Assembly (NCBI GenBank): GCA_945875875.1
Contig: CAMCMI010000003.1
Span: forward strand, 1-33,231
DNA: 33,231 nt
Direction of reading: 5' to 3'
From: Rhizobium sp. Q54
Lineage (GTDB): Bacteria; Pseudomonadota; Alphaproteobacteria; Rhizobiales; Beijerinckiaceae
Position 1 is the stretch's first letter. Every line of letters starts with the position of its first letter. The notes under the pieces are model-generated. The model was given only the letters and a program-made list of their open reading frames with translations, did no database searches and had not been told where the DNA came from. Below, one piece after another: positions 17,320 to 30,400 of this stretch. A program made the translations under genes and the position numbers.

Positions 17320-17940
17320 ATGCTCACGTTTTTTCATTGCCCCGGCACCTGCAGCCTTGGAATTCATGTTTTGCTGGAGGAGGCTGGCGCGCCCTACCAG
17401 CTTTCCCTCGTCAATCTGATGAAGGGCGAGCAGCATGCACCCGCTTATCTGGCGCAAAACCCCAAGGCCAAAGTGCCTGCGCTGTTGCGTGAAGACGGCA
17501 GCCTGCTCACCGAATGGCCCGCCATCGCCACATGGCTGGCGCTGACCTATGACAAAGCCCTGTTGCCGATGGACGCCGAAGGGCTGGCGCGCACGCTGGA
17601 GGCGGTGGATTATCTTGTGGCCAGCATTCACATGCAGGGCTTCACCCGCATCTGGCGGCCCGATCATTTCGCGGCTTCCGAGGCTGAGCATCCCGCCATC
17701 AAGGAAAAAGGCCGCGCGATTTACGAGAAGGGGCTGGCGACGTTCGAGGAGAAGATTAAGGGGCGCGATTATCTGGGCGGAGAGCGCCCCAGCATCGCCG
17801 ACGCCGCGCTGTTCTACGTCGAATACTGGAAGGTGAACCGCCTCAAGGAGCCCCTGCCCGACGCGCTGGCGGGCCATTACGCCCGCATGATGCAGCGCCC
17901 GGCGGTTGTGCGCGCGCTGACGATGGAGGGGCTGCTTTAG
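17320..17940 (+). CDS. glutathione S-transferase family protein
   Basis: MLTFFHCPGTCSLGIHVLLEEAGAPYQL...NPKAKVPALLREDGSLLTEWPAIATWLA (thioredoxin-fold GST N-domain) and C-terminal LGGERPSIADAALFYV. Confidence 0.92.
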   Translation: MLTFFHCPGTCSLGIHVLLEEAGAPYQLSLVNLMKGEQHAPAYLAQNPKAKVPALLREDGSLLTEWPAIATWLALTYDKALLPMDAEGLARTLEAVDYLVASIHMQGFTRIWRPDHFAASEAEHPAIKEKGRAIYEKGLATFEEKIKGRDYLGGERPSIADAALFYVEYWKVNRLKEPLPDALAGHYARMMQRPAVVRALTMEGLL

Positions 17941-17951
17941 GGGCAGATGAG

Positions 17952-18034
17952 CGTCATCCCGGCGATAGGCCGGGATCCACGGCAGGCTATGAATTCACTC
18001 CCTGTCGTGGATGGCGGCCTCCGCCGCCATGACG
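17952..18034. repeat. intergenic palindromic repeat element
   Basis: CGTCATcccggc...GGATCCAC...CAGG / CCTG..GTGGAT...gccATGACG inverted arms between GST and rpoD. Confidence 0.6.
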
Positions 18035-18049
18035 GTGTGTTGGCGTCGA

Positions 18050-20119
<2,070 letters not shown>

Positions 20120-20263
20120 AAAACCTAACTCCGCGTCCTGAGCCGCCGGGCTGGACGCCCAAATGCGAATCAGCGGCGATTCGCCGTCGCTCCAAATTCA
20201 TCGGGACGCCTTAAGCGCCCGTTAACTCTACGCCATTGAGCGCACTTAAAGGGTTTGAACCCC

Positions 20264-22210
20264 TTAAAGCGCGCGTGTCTGGCGGCCTGACATCAGACCA
20301 AAGCCCTCAAGAGCCGCTTCCCGACCCTCAAGAGCGGCCAGTTCAGCCTGGATTTCCCGCAATCGGTCGAGATTCTGCTCTGTAGCATCCTGCCCCAGCG
20401 CCGTTTCGGCCGATTTCAGTTCCTTATGTAACGCCCGCGCCCGTCTATGCAAGGCCAGCGCCTGCCTAAGTGATTGTTCGGCGTCTTCTTCGGCGGCAGC
20501 AGCGGTCACGCACCACAGATTCGCCACCATCGACATGCTCTCGAAGCGGCCACGTTCTGGCCCAAGCCCGATGACGTCGAGCTCCGCGCGCAATTGCTCG
20601 GGGTTGTCGATAGCTTCAGCCGCCAGCGCGGTCAGGGCGTTGCGCAGGCGGGCGGCGTCGCGGCTTTCAAATTCCAGATCGGCCAGGTCTTCAAGATGGC
20701 GCGCGAGCAGAATGGGATGGTTCATCAGCGTCAGCACGATCTGGGCCTCGCGCATCGAGGCGCCGCTTCCGGAGGCGAACGTCTGGGTCTTTTGCAGCGC
20801 CGGGCTGCCGGTCAGCGGCTGCGAGACGTAGCCCTGCGGCGGCGGAGGCGCAAAACGTCCGCCCTTGAAAGCCTGACCGCCTGCGCGCGGCTGAAACGGC
20901 TGGCGCCCGCCACCCCGCTGGTCTCGCGGGCCTTTGCCGCGCAAAACATCAAGCCGGGCGCGAATGTCGTCGCGGTAATAGCCGCGCAAAGTCTCGTCCT
21001 TGATTTCGCGCAGCACCTCGTTCAGCCGCCGGTCGAGCGCGGCGCGCCGTTCGGGCGTATCAAGCGGCCCCGCCTCGACTTCGCGATTCCAAAGCACTTC
21101 CACCAGCGGGCGGGCTGTCTCGACGACCCGGGCGAGCGCTTCAGGCCCCTGCGTGCGCACGAGATCGTCGGGGTCTTGCCCGTCAGGCATAAAAGCGAAC
21201 CGCAGGCTGCGGCCCGGCCCCAGCAGCGGCAAGGCGGTGTCGATGGCGCGATGGGCGGCCTTGCGCCCGGCGCGGTCGCCGTCAAAACACAGGATCGGCT
21301 CCTCGGCCATGCGCCACATCAGCTCGACTTGATCGGGCGTCAGCGCAGTGCCAAGCGGCGCCACCACATTGGGGAAACCTGCCCCCGTCATGGCGATCAC
21401 GTCCACATAGCCCTCGACCGCAATGACGCTGCCCCTGTCGTAGGCGGGCTTGCGGGCGTTGTGGTGGTTGTAAAGCGTGGCGCCCTTGTGAAAGAGCGGC
21501 GTTTCCGGCGAATTCAGATATTTTGCCGGAACGTCCTTCTCCAGCGCCCGCCCGCCGAAGGCAATCACCTTGCCCGAACGGTCGCAGATCGGGAACATCA
21601 CCCGATCGCGAAACCGGTCGTAGGGCACCGCGATCCCCTCGCCGTGGACCAGCAGGCCAGCCTCGATCATCGTCTCCGCGCTGGCGCCTTTGCCAGCCAG
21701 ATGATCGCGCAGCGCGTATTTCTCGTCCGGCGCATAACCGATGCGAAATTGCTGCTGGATTGCGGGGGTCAACGCACGGTCCGCCAGATAGCCGCGCGCC
21801 TTGGCGCCGGTGCGCCCGTTCAGGCTCTGGCAGAAGAAATCGGCGGCATATTCCATCACCTCCTGCAGGCCGGCGCGCTTTTGCTCGCGGACCATCGCCT
21901 CCTCGGAAACGACAGGCATCGACAGCCCTGCCTCGCCCGCCAGCCGCTCCACGGCTTCGGGAAAGGGGAGCCCTTCCGTCATCATCAGAAAATCAAAGAT
22001 GTTGCCGTTCTGGCCGGACGAGAAGTCAAACCACGCCATTTTCTGGTCGTTGACAAAGAACGAGGGCGATTTCTCGGACGTGAACGGCGAGAGCCCCTTC
22101 CACTCGCGCCCGGCCTTGGTCAACTTGACGCGACGGCGCACGACTTCCGAAACAGGGAGCCGGACCTTGATCTCTTCGAGAAAGGACGGGGTGAAGCGGA
22201 CAAAGGACAT
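20264..22210 (-). CDS. dnaG: DNA primase
   Basis: MSFVRFTPSFLEEIKVRLPVSEVVRRRVKL, GLSPFTSEKSPSFFVNDQKMAWFDFSSGQNGNIFDFLM, EGYVDVIAM Toprim motif, FDGDRAGRKAA. Confidence 0.98.
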   Translation of the reverse strand: MSFVRFTPSFLEEIKVRLPVSEVVRRRVKLTKAGREWKGLSPFTSEKSPSFFVNDQKMAWFDFSSGQNGNIFDFLMMTEGLPFPEAVERLAGEAGLSMPVVSEEAMVREQKRAGLQEVMEYAADFFCQSLNGRTGAKARGYLADRALTPAIQQQFRIGYAPDEKYALRDHLAGKGASAETMIEAGLLVHGEGIAVPYDRFRDRVMFPICDRSGKVIAFGGRALEKDVPAKYLNSPETPLFHKGATLYNHHNARKPAYDRGSVIAVEGYVDVIAMTGAGFPNVVAPLGTALTPDQVELMWRMAEEPILCFDGDRAGRKAAHRAIDTALPLLGPGRSLRFAFMPDGQDPDDLVRTQGPEALARVVETARPLVEVLWNREVEAGPLDTPERRAALDRRLNEVLREIKDETLRGYYRDDIRARLDVLRGKGPRDQRGGGRQPFQPRAGGQAFKGGRFAPPPPQGYVSQPLTGSPALQKTQTFASGSGASMREAQIVLTLMNHPILLARHLEDLADLEFESRDAARLRNALTALAAEAIDNPEQLRAELDVIGLGPERGRFESMSMVANLWCVTAAAAEEDAEQSLRQALALHRRARALHKELKSAETALGQDATEQNLDRLREIQAELAALEGREAALEGFGLMSGRQTRAL

Positions 22211-22528
22211 GGGAGATTTTGGCTCGCGCTGAGACCGATCAATAGAGCGTCCGCAATCTTATGGAACAAAGATGAAACGCTTGTGCCCGTTATCCACAGG
22301 CAACGCGGATATTTACATAAGCTTGGCTAAACGTATATACAGACGTCATTGATTTTTCAGTTTTGAGCCAGATCCTGAATTTATCGTTTGAATGGGATGC
22401 GGAAAGAACCGCGCCACCGGGCCGGACGCGGGCATATATTTTGTGCGTCGCCTTCCCCAAGGTAATTAACAACAGCTCAACAGTAAGGCGCTAGTTTGCG
22501 ATCACGCAATCAACGTCGAGCTTGCCCT

Positions 22529-23662
22529 ATGCGCGCACCCAACACGATAGATTTCTGGCGCGGAATTGCATTGATGGAAATCCTCATCAATCACATTCCC
22601 GGCAACAGCCTGTCGCGCTTTACGCATCGGCAGTATGGCTGGTCTGACGCTGCTGAAGTGCTGATTTTCCTCGCCGGACTGGCGCTGGCCATGCGTTGCG
22701 GGAAAGGTTCTCCGGGCGGCGAGTGGCGCCGCGTGCTCAACATTTATGTTTGGTACGTCGCGTTTTCGCTGGTCCTGATTTGCGTCTATTCCATCGCATA
22801 TCTCAACGGTCAATCTGCTATTCTCAGTGACAATCGCACGATGCTTCCCAATGCGGAAACAATTGCGGGCGTAGTGCTTCTCTCCCATCAATTGCGCTAT
22901 TTCGATATTCTGCCGCTCTATATTGTTTCGTTTGCGATGGGCCCGCTGATCGCCTGGCTCGCGCGCAATAACCTAGCCGCGCTGGTGTGTTCCTCGTTCG
23001 CGCTTTACGCCGCCACCCGCATGTGGGGATTTGGCCTGCCCGCGTGGCCGGGGACGGGCGTCTGGTATTTCAATCCGTTCGCATGGCAGGCTTTGTTCGT
23101 GATCGGCTATGTTTGCGGCGTAAAGCGCGAGGCCCTCGCGCGCTTGATGGAAAGCCGCGCGCTGCTTGTGGCTGCGAGTATCGTTCTGGTGGTCGCCTTC
23201 GTCGCGATGCTGGCGGGCGTGCCCAATGAGCGCGTGCATGAGCGAACGGCGGTGGAGCTGGCGTTCTGGGGCAAGTCTTCGCTTGGCCCCGCGCGGATAT
23301 TGCACTTTCTGGCGTTGGCGCTGGTGGTTGCGCGCGTGGGCCGCTTTATCTTGCCGATGTTTCCGCTGGCGTGGACTTACGGCTCGATGCTGGGGCGCTA
23401 CGCCATGCCGACGTTCTGCTTTGGCGCCCTGTTCAGCGCATTGGCCCAGATTGCGAGCAATGCGGGCCTGCGCGGCATAGCGGTGGACGCTCCGTTTTTC
23501 CTGGTCTCTGCTTCCGTGCTGCTCGCAATCGCGTCGTTTTTGCGCGCCAGAAGGCGACGCGCGTTCATGGCCGCGGCTCTTCCCGCGCACGGCAAGTTCG
23601 AGGCGTTCGAGTTTTCAAAGCCGGATAAAAGCGCCAGCCGGCCTGTAAGCCGGGTTCTGTAG
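22529..23662 (+). CDS. opgC: OpgC-like acyltransferase family membrane protein
   Basis: TIDFWRGIALMEILINHIPGNSLSRFTHRQYGWSDAAEVLIFLAGLALA, typical OpgC N-terminus; multiple TM segments. Confidence 0.85.
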   Translation: MRAPNTIDFWRGIALMEILINHIPGNSLSRFTHRQYGWSDAAEVLIFLAGLALAMRCGKGSPGGEWRRVLNIYVWYVAFSLVLICVYSIAYLNGQSAILSDNRTMLPNAETIAGVVLLSHQLRYFDILPLYIVSFAMGPLIAWLARNNLAALVCSSFALYAATRMWGFGLPAWPGTGVWYFNPFAWQALFVIGYVCGVKREALARLMESRALLVAASIVLVVAFVAMLAGVPNERVHERTAVELAFWGKSSLGPARILHFLALALVVARVGRFILPMFPLAWTYGSMLGRYAMPTFCFGALFSALAQIASNAGLRGIAVDAPFFLVSASVLLAIASFLRARRRRAFMAAALPAHGKFEAFEFSKPDKSASRPVSRVL

Positions 23663-24021
23663 GGCTGCGCCGCAAGCGACGCAACGTGACGGCCATTCCT
23701 CTGGGACAATCGTTACCGACCGCCTCAAGCAACCAACCCGGACGACAACCCGGAGCGGGCCCAACGCCTTGCGGCGCTGTGTCGTCCCTATTTGGTCTTG
23801 CTCCCGGTGGGGCTTGCCATGCCGCGCCCGTTGCCGGCCGCGCGGTGCGCTCTTACCGCACCTTTTCACCCTTACCTGCCCGGAAGTCTCCCTCCGGCAG
23901 GCGGTTCAATCTCTGTGGCGCTTTCCCTGGGGTCGCCCCCGCCGGACGTTATCCGGCACCGTTTCTCCGTGGAGCCCGGACTTTCCTCTGTCGCAAGACA
24001 GCGGCCGTCCGGCCGACTGGC
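23633..24021 (-). ncRNA. rnpB: RNase P RNA (class A)
   Basis: Minus strand contains GAGGAAAGTCCGGGCTCCACGGAGAAACGGTGCCGGATAACGTCCGGC, GGTAAGGGTGAAAAGGTGCGGTAAGAGCGCACC and 3' ACAGAACCCGGCTTACAGGCCGGCTGGC; ends pair as P1. Confidence 0.96.
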
Positions 24022-24212
24022 CATTGGGGGGTAAGGGTTGGCGCCGGGCAGGTCAAGCAAACAAAGGCCTCGCAAACAAAGGTCTCGGCAAGCTGCGCGG
24101 GATTGGGAACCTTTAGCGCATGCGGGGGTTGACGAAAGCACGGCCTGCAGGCTTGATCTTATCTTTGCCCGTTTTTCGTCATGCGCTCGGGCGCATCTCT
24201 GGAGGATCTTTC

Positions 24213-24506
24213 ATGAAGCCATTTTTGTTGGCGGCCGCGCTTGCGACTGCACTTCCCCTCGCCGCTTGCAACACCCCGCAGCAGCGTGTCGGCGGCGGCG
24301 CACTGATCGGCGGCGCGACAGGCGCCGTCATTGGCGGCGCCGCGACCGGGCGGGCTGGCGGGGCGCTTGCGAGCGCAGCCATTGGCGCGGTCGCGGGCGG
24401 CGCCATCGGCGCAGCCACGTCGCCGCGTTGCGCCCGCGTCGGGTATGATCGATACGGCAATCAGGTTTGCGTTCGATATTACCGTCAATCGGGATATTAT
24501 CGCTAG
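24213..24506 (+). CDS. glycine-zipper lipoprotein
   Basis: MKPFLLAAALATALPLAACNT lipobox; GGALIGGATGAVIGGAATGRAGGALASAAIGAVAGGAIG glycine zipper; GGAGG SD. Confidence 0.8.
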   Translation: MKPFLLAAALATALPLAACNTPQQRVGGGALIGGATGAVIGGAATGRAGGALASAAIGAVAGGAIGAATSPRCARVGYDRYGNQVCVRYYRQSGYYR

Positions 24507-24580
24507 GGGTCCAGAGCAGCGAAAGCCTGGCCTGCCCGGGTCAGGCTTTCGTGTTTTGCACGATGTGCTAACGCTGGCTC

Positions 24581-25372
24581 ATGCGCGCCTTTGATCCTGA
24601 TTCACGACTGGTCTGCGATGTGGTCGCCTCGCCCCACCATGGCGCGCGGATCGGCTGCACCGCGCCCGACGCCATCGTGCTGCATTACACCGGCTTGCCC
24701 GGCGGCGAGCGGGACGAGGCATGGCGCCGCGATCCGGGCGGCGAGGCGCTGAAATGGCTCTGCGATCCGCGCTCGCAGGTCTCCGCTCATTACCTCATTG
24801 AAGAAGACGGCCGCATCATCCAGCTCGTGCCCGAAGCGCGCCGCGCCTGGCATGCGGGCCTGTCATCATGGCGCGGCGCGACCGACGTCAATTCGCTGTC
24901 CATCGGCGTCGAGATCGTCAACCCCGGCCATACCGCAGGCCTGCCGCATTTTCCCGGACGGCAGATCGACGGGGTGATCGCGCTTTGCCGCGATCTCATA
25001 ACTCGCCACAATATTGCGCCCGTGCGCGTGCTCGCCCATTCCGATGTCTCGCCCGGTCGCAAGGTCGATCCCGGCGAGCGCTTTCCATGGGCTGAGCTGG
25101 CGCTCTCGGGCGTTGGCCATTGGGTCGAGCCGGCGCCGCTGGAGGACGATTCCCCGCTCGTCTTTGGCGAAGAAGGCCAGCCCGTGCGCGCCTTGCAGGC
25201 GATGCTGGCGCTCTATGGCTACGGCCTGCCGCTGACCGGCGTCTACGACAAGACAACCCGCGATGTCGTGGCCGCCTTCCAGCGCCATTTCCGCCAGCAA
25301 CGCGTCGATGGCGCCGCCGACGTCTCGACGGTCAAGACGCTGCATGAGGTGTTGATGGGGATGCGAGACTAG
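24581..25372 (+). CDS. N-acetylmuramoyl-L-alanine amidase (AmpD-like) with peptidoglycan-binding domain
   Basis: IVLHYTGLPGG..., VSAHYLIEEDGRIIQLVPEARRAWHAG, SIGVEIVNPG, LAHSDVSPGRKVDPGERFPW; C-terminal PG_binding repeat. Confidence 0.93.
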   Translation: MRAFDPDSRLVCDVVASPHHGARIGCTAPDAIVLHYTGLPGGERDEAWRRDPGGEALKWLCDPRSQVSAHYLIEEDGRIIQLVPEARRAWHAGLSSWRGATDVNSLSIGVEIVNPGHTAGLPHFPGRQIDGVIALCRDLITRHNIAPVRVLAHSDVSPGRKVDPGERFPWAELALSGVGHWVEPAPLEDDSPLVFGEEGQPVRALQAMLALYGYGLPLTGVYDKTTRDVVAAFQRHFRQQRVDGAADVSTVKTLHEVLMGMRD

Positions 25373-25520
25373 GCTTTAGGGCGCACACGATTAGCAGCGG
25401 CGCCTCTGCTTCCTTCTCCCCTTGCGGGCAAAGGTGTCATTCGCGCTCGCAAGCGGCGGATGAGGATTTGCCTTCACTCCTTACTGCCCACTTCCCTCCT
25501 TGCAAAATTCTGCGGCTCGT

Positions 25521-25536
25521 ATAAACATATCTTTAT
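25521..25536. promoter_or_regulatory. candidate ArsR/SahR-type operator overlapping the start codon
   Basis: Palindrome ATAAA-CATATC-TTTAT directly before and into the ATG at 25535. Confidence 0.5.
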
Positions 25537-26551
25537 GTCGAACTTACCCCGCCGCCATACCGAGATCGCCTCCTTCGATGCTGTGCTGAACGCGCTTGAG
25601 GCAGCGGGGGAAACCACGCGGCTGCGGTTGCTGGCTCTGCTGGCGGAGGCGGAGATTACGGTTTCCGAACTGGTGGCCATTTTGGGCCAATCCCAGCCGC
25701 GCGTTTCGAGGCATCTGAAATTGCTGGTCGAAGCGGGTCTGATCGAGCGCCATCGCGAGGGCGCCTGGGCGTTTTTCAACCTTGCCCCCAATGGTGCGCC
25801 CGCCGCTCTCGCCCAACAGATTTTGAGCCGGATCGACGCCGCCGACCCGGTGTTGACAGCCGACAGGTTGCGGCTAACCGAAATCCGTCAGGCCCGGGCG
25901 CAACAGGCCGCCCGCTATTTCGCCGAACAAGCTGCCGATTGGGATCGCATCCGCTCGCTGCACGTTCCCGAGGCGGACGTTGAGGCCGCGATTGGTAAAA
26001 TCGTGGGCGATGGCCCACTTTTTGCCGCGCTTGACGTGGGAACTGGCACCGGGCGCATGCTGCAATTGCTCTCCCCCCATGCCGAGCGCGTCGTCGGCGT
26101 CGATCTCAGCCCCGCCATGCTCGCGGTGGCGCGGGCGGGCGTTGAGCGCGCCAATCTGCGTAATGTCCAGCTGCGTCAAGGCGACATGTACGCCCTGCCC
26201 GTCGAGCGTGACGCCTACGACCTCGTGCTGGTGCATCAGGTTTTGCACTATCTCGACGATCCGGTGCGGGCGCTGAAAGAGGCGGCCCGCGCCATGCGCC
26301 CCGGCGGGCGGCTTGTTGTGGTGGATTTTGCGCCCCATGCGCTGGAATTCCTGCGCGAGAGCCATGCCCATCGCCGGCTTGGCTTTGAGCGGGCGGAGAT
26401 CGAGGAAATCCTGCTCGAACTTGGCCTTGATATTCTGCCCGGCCGCGACCTGAAAGCGGGCCGCGCCGACAAGCTCACCGTTTCCATATGGGTCGCCCGC
26501 GATCCGCGCGTAGTCTCTGACTTTCTGCCCAATTCATTGGAGCTTGCCTGA
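25535..26551 (+). CDS. ArsR-family HTH fused to class I SAM-dependent methyltransferase
   Basis: HTH ETTRLRLLALLAEAEITVSELVAILGQSQPRVSRHLKLLVEAGLIERHREG followed by MTase LDVGTGTGRMLQLLSPHAERVVGVDLSPAML; next to metF and metH. Confidence 0.93.
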   Translation: MSNLPRRHTEIASFDAVLNALEAAGETTRLRLLALLAEAEITVSELVAILGQSQPRVSRHLKLLVEAGLIERHREGAWAFFNLAPNGAPAALAQQILSRIDAADPVLTADRLRLTEIRQARAQQAARYFAEQAADWDRIRSLHVPEADVEAAIGKIVGDGPLFAALDVGTGTGRMLQLLSPHAERVVGVDLSPAMLAVARAGVERANLRNVQLRQGDMYALPVERDAYDLVLVHQVLHYLDDPVRALKEAARAMRPGGRLVVVDFAPHALEFLRESHAHRRLGFERAEIEEILLELGLDILPGRDLKAGRADKLTVSIWVARDPRVVSDFLPNSLELA

Positions 26552-27453
26552 TGCTTGACGCCCTCCGCCCCAGCCGCGCCGGCGCGCCGCCGATCAACGT
26601 GTCGTTTGAATTCTTCCCGCCCAAAAACGAGGAGATGGAGACGGCGCTCTGGGGCTCAATCGAGCGTCTTGCGCCGTTGAACCCGAGTTTTGTCTCCGTC
26701 ACCTATGGCGCCGGCGGCAGCACCCGCCAGCGCACGCATGCAACGCTCGCGCGCCTGATGAATGAGACCAGCCTGAAGCCCGCCGCGCATCTGACTTGCG
26801 TCGGCGCAAGCCGGGCCGAGATCGACGAGGTCGTGACCGGCTATCAGGGCATCGGCGTGCGTCATATTGTGGCCTTGCGCGGCGATCCGCCGGGCGGCAT
26901 CGGCACGGCGTTCGCAGCCCATCCCGAGGGTTACGCGACCTCCACCGATCTGGTGGCTGGCGTGCGCAAGATCGGCGATTTCGAGGTCAGCGTTTCGGCC
27001 TATCCCGAAAAGCATCCAGAAAGCGCGACCTTCGATCAGGACATCGACGTTCTGAAGGCGAAGATCGACGCGGGCGCCACGCGCGCGATCACGCAATTCT
27101 TTTTCGAAAACGACATGTACCTGCGCTATCTCGACCGCGTGCGCGCCAAGGGGATTAACATCCCGATCCTGCCCGGCCTGGTGCCGGTGCAGAACTTCCG
27201 CCAGACCGCCTCGTTCGCGCAAAAGACCGGCGCCAGCGTGCCCGCATGGCTGGCCTCGCGCTTTGAGGGACTTGAGGAAGACGCCGCCACGCGCCGTCTT
27301 GTCGCCGCAGCGGTTGCCGCCGAACAGGCGCTCGATCTGATGGATCGCGGCGTGCAGGACTTCCACTTCTACACCATGAACAAGGCTGATCTCGTGTTTG
27401 CGATCTGCCACATGCTGGGCCTGCGCCCGCAGCCCGCACAGAAGGCCGCCTGA
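26551..27453 (+). CDS. metF: methylenetetrahydrofolate reductase
   Basis: [88 protein letters not shown]. Confidence 0.97.
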   Translation: MLDALRPSRAGAPPINVSFEFFPPKNEEMETALWGSIERLAPLNPSFVSVTYGAGGSTRQRTHATLARLMNETSLKPAAHLTCVGASRAEIDEVVTGYQGIGVRHIVALRGDPPGGIGTAFAAHPEGYATSTDLVAGVRKIGDFEVSVSAYPEKHPESATFDQDIDVLKAKIDAGATRAITQFFFENDMYLRYLDRVRAKGINIPILPGLVPVQNFRQTASFAQKTGASVPAWLASRFEGLEEDAATRRLVAAAVAAEQALDLMDRGVQDFHFYTMNKADLVFAICHMLGLRPQPAQKAA

Positions 27454-27454
27454 C

Positions 27455-30400
27455 ATGCAGCGCACCGCACAGGAAACCCGCGCCGCCCTTCGCGCCGCCG
27501 CCAAAGAACGCATCCTCGTTCTCGACGGCGCCATGGGCACGATGATTCAGGATTTGAAGCTCAGCGAGGCTGATTTTCGCGGGGAGATCTTCAAGGATCA
27601 CGCCCACGACCAGAAGGGCAATAACGACATTCTGATCCTGTCGCAGCCTGACGCCATTCGCGACATTCATCTGGCGTATTTTCTGGCCGGCGCCGATATT
27701 TGCGAAACCAACACGTTCTCCTCCACCTCGATTGCGCAGGCCGATTACGGCTGCGAATCTTATGTCCACGCGCTCAATCGCGACGGCGCAAGGCTTGCGC
27801 GGCAGGCTGGCGACATGGCGCAGGCTAAAGACGGCAGGCGCCGCTTTGTGGCTGGCGCGCTTGGCCCCACCAATCGCACCGCGTCCATCTCGCCCGACGT
27901 GTCGGACCCCGGCTATCGCGCCGTCACGTTCGATGAATTGCGCGAGGCCTATCGCGAGGCCGTTGTTGCGCTGATCGAGGGTGGCGCGGACCTGTTGTTG
28001 ATCGAGACGATCTTCGACACGCTGAACGCGAAGGCAGCTTACGCTGGCGCGCATGACGCATTCAGCGAGACGGGCGTTGAATTGCCCGTGATGTTGTCGG
28101 GCACGATCACGGACCTTTCAGGCCGCACGCTGTCTGGCCAGACGCCGGAAGCGTTCTGGAATTCGCTGTCGCATATCAAGCCTGTCGCCGTAGGCCTGAA
28201 TTGCGCGCTTGGCGCGCGCGAAATGCGCGCCCATATCGCAGAGCTGTCGCGCATCGCCGACACGCTGGTGTGCGCCTATCCCAACGCCGGTCTGCCCAAT
28301 GAATTTGGCCTCTACGACGAGAGCCCCGAATATATGGCAAGCCTGATGGGCGAGTTTGCGGATGCGGGCATCGTCAACATCATCGGCGGCTGCTGCGGCA
28401 CAACGCCAGATCACATTCGCGCCATCGCCGAGCGTATAAAAGACGCAAAGCCGCGCGTTATTCCAACGATTGCGCCGCTGCTGCGCCTGTCTGGCCTTGA
28501 GCCGTTTACGCTCACGCCCGACATTCGCTTCGTCAACGTCGGCGAGCGCACAAACGTGACGGGCTCAGCGCGTTTTCGCAAGCTCATCAAGAACGGCGAA
28601 TTCTCGGCGGCGCTCGACGTGGCGCGCGAACAAGTCATCAACGGCGCGCAAATCATCGACGTCAACATGGACGAAGGCCTGCTTGAATCCAAGCAGGCGA
28701 TGGTGACGTTCCTCAACCTCATCGCCTCCGAGCCCGACATCGCGCGGGTGCCGGTGATGGTGGATTCCTCCAAGTTCGACATTATCGAGGCTGGCCTGAA
28801 GTGCATTCAGGGCAAAGCCATCGTCAATTCGATTTCGATGAAGGAAGGCGAGGACAAGTTTCTCGAACAGGCGCGCATTGTGGCGAGCTACGGCGCCGCC
28901 GTCGTCGTGATGGCGTTTGACGAAGAGGGACAGGCAGATTCGTTCGAGCGCAAGGTCGCGATCTGCGAGCGCGCCTACAGGCTACTCGTTGATGAAATCA
29001 ACTTCCCCCCGCAAGATATTATTTTTGATCCGAACGTGTTTGCGGTCGCCACCGGCATCGAGGAGCACGATGGCTACGGCGTCGCGTTCATTGACGCCAC
29101 GCGTGAAATCCGCAAGCGCTGTCCGCACGCCCATATCTCGGGCGGCGTATCGAACCTGTCGTTCTCGTTCCGCGGCAACGACCATGTGCGCGAGGCGATG
29201 CATTCGGTGTTCCTGTTCCACGCCATTCAGGCGGGCATGGACATGGGCATCGTCAACGCCGGTCAATTGCAGATTTATGAAACCGTTGACGCCGAATTGC
29301 GCGAAGCCTGCGAAGACGTGGTGCTGAACCGGCGCAGCGATTCAACCGAACGCCTGCTGGCTCTGGCCGACCGCTTCAAGGGCGCGACGCAACAGGCCAA
29401 AGGCGCGGACCTTGCCTGGCGCGAGCAGCCCATCGACAAGCGGCTTGAACATGCGCTCGTCAACGGCATCACTGACTTTGTGGAAGTGGACGTGGAAGAA
29501 GCGCGCCTTGCCGCCAGCCGCCCGCTCGACGTGATCGAAGGTCCGCTGATGGCGGGCATGAACGTCGTCGGAGATTTGTTCGGATCGGGCAAGATGTTCC
29601 TGCCGCAGGTGGTGAAATCTGCCCGCGTCATGAAGCAGGCGGTCGCCTTCCTCATGCCCTATATGGAGCAGGACGCCAGCGGCGTCGCCGCCAAGGCCGG
29701 CAAGGTTTTGATGGCGACCGTGAAGGGCGACGTGCACGACATCGGCAAGAACATTGTCGGCGTCGTGCTCCAGTGCAACAATTACGAAGTGATTGACCTT
29801 GGCGTGATGACGCCCGCCGCGAAAATTCTCGACATTGCCCGCAAGGAAAACGTCGACATCATCGGCCTGTCCGGCCTCATCACGCCCTCGCTTGACGAGA
29901 TGTGCTATGTGGCGGCCGAGATGGAGCGCGAGGGTTTCCACATCCCGCTGCTGATTGGCGGCGCCACCACAAGCCGCGTGCATACTGCCGTGAAGATTCA
30001 CCCCAATTACAAGCTTGGACAAGCGGTCTATGTGACCGACGCCAGCCGCGCAGTTGGCGTTGTCTCCGCGCTGTTATCGCCAGCTACGCGCGATAATTAT
30101 GTTGAGACCATCCGCGCCGAATATCGCCGCGTGGCCGATGCCCATGCGCGCTCCGAACTCGACAAGCAGCGCGTGCCGATTGAGCGCGCGCGCGCCAATG
30201 CGTTGAAGCTCGATTGGGATTCGTTCACGGCTACCAAGCCGACATTCACCGGCGAGCGCACGTTCGCGACCTATGACGTCGCCGAGCTTGTACCCTATAT
30301 CGACTGGACGCCATTCTTCCAGACGTGGGATTTGAAGGGCCGCTATCCTGCATTGTTGCAAGACGAGCATCAGGGGCCGGTGGCGCGCCAATTGTTCGAC

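Noticed and set aside
20474-22330. 618-aa plus-strand ORF antisense to dnaG
   Set aside because: Mirror ORF caused by high GC; the opposite strand is unambiguous primase.
25373-25534. Possible SAM or cobalamin riboswitch ahead of the ArsR-MTase/metF/metH operon
   Set aside because: No conserved SAM-II or B12-box sequence visible, and the putative promoter lies only about 10 bp before the start codon.
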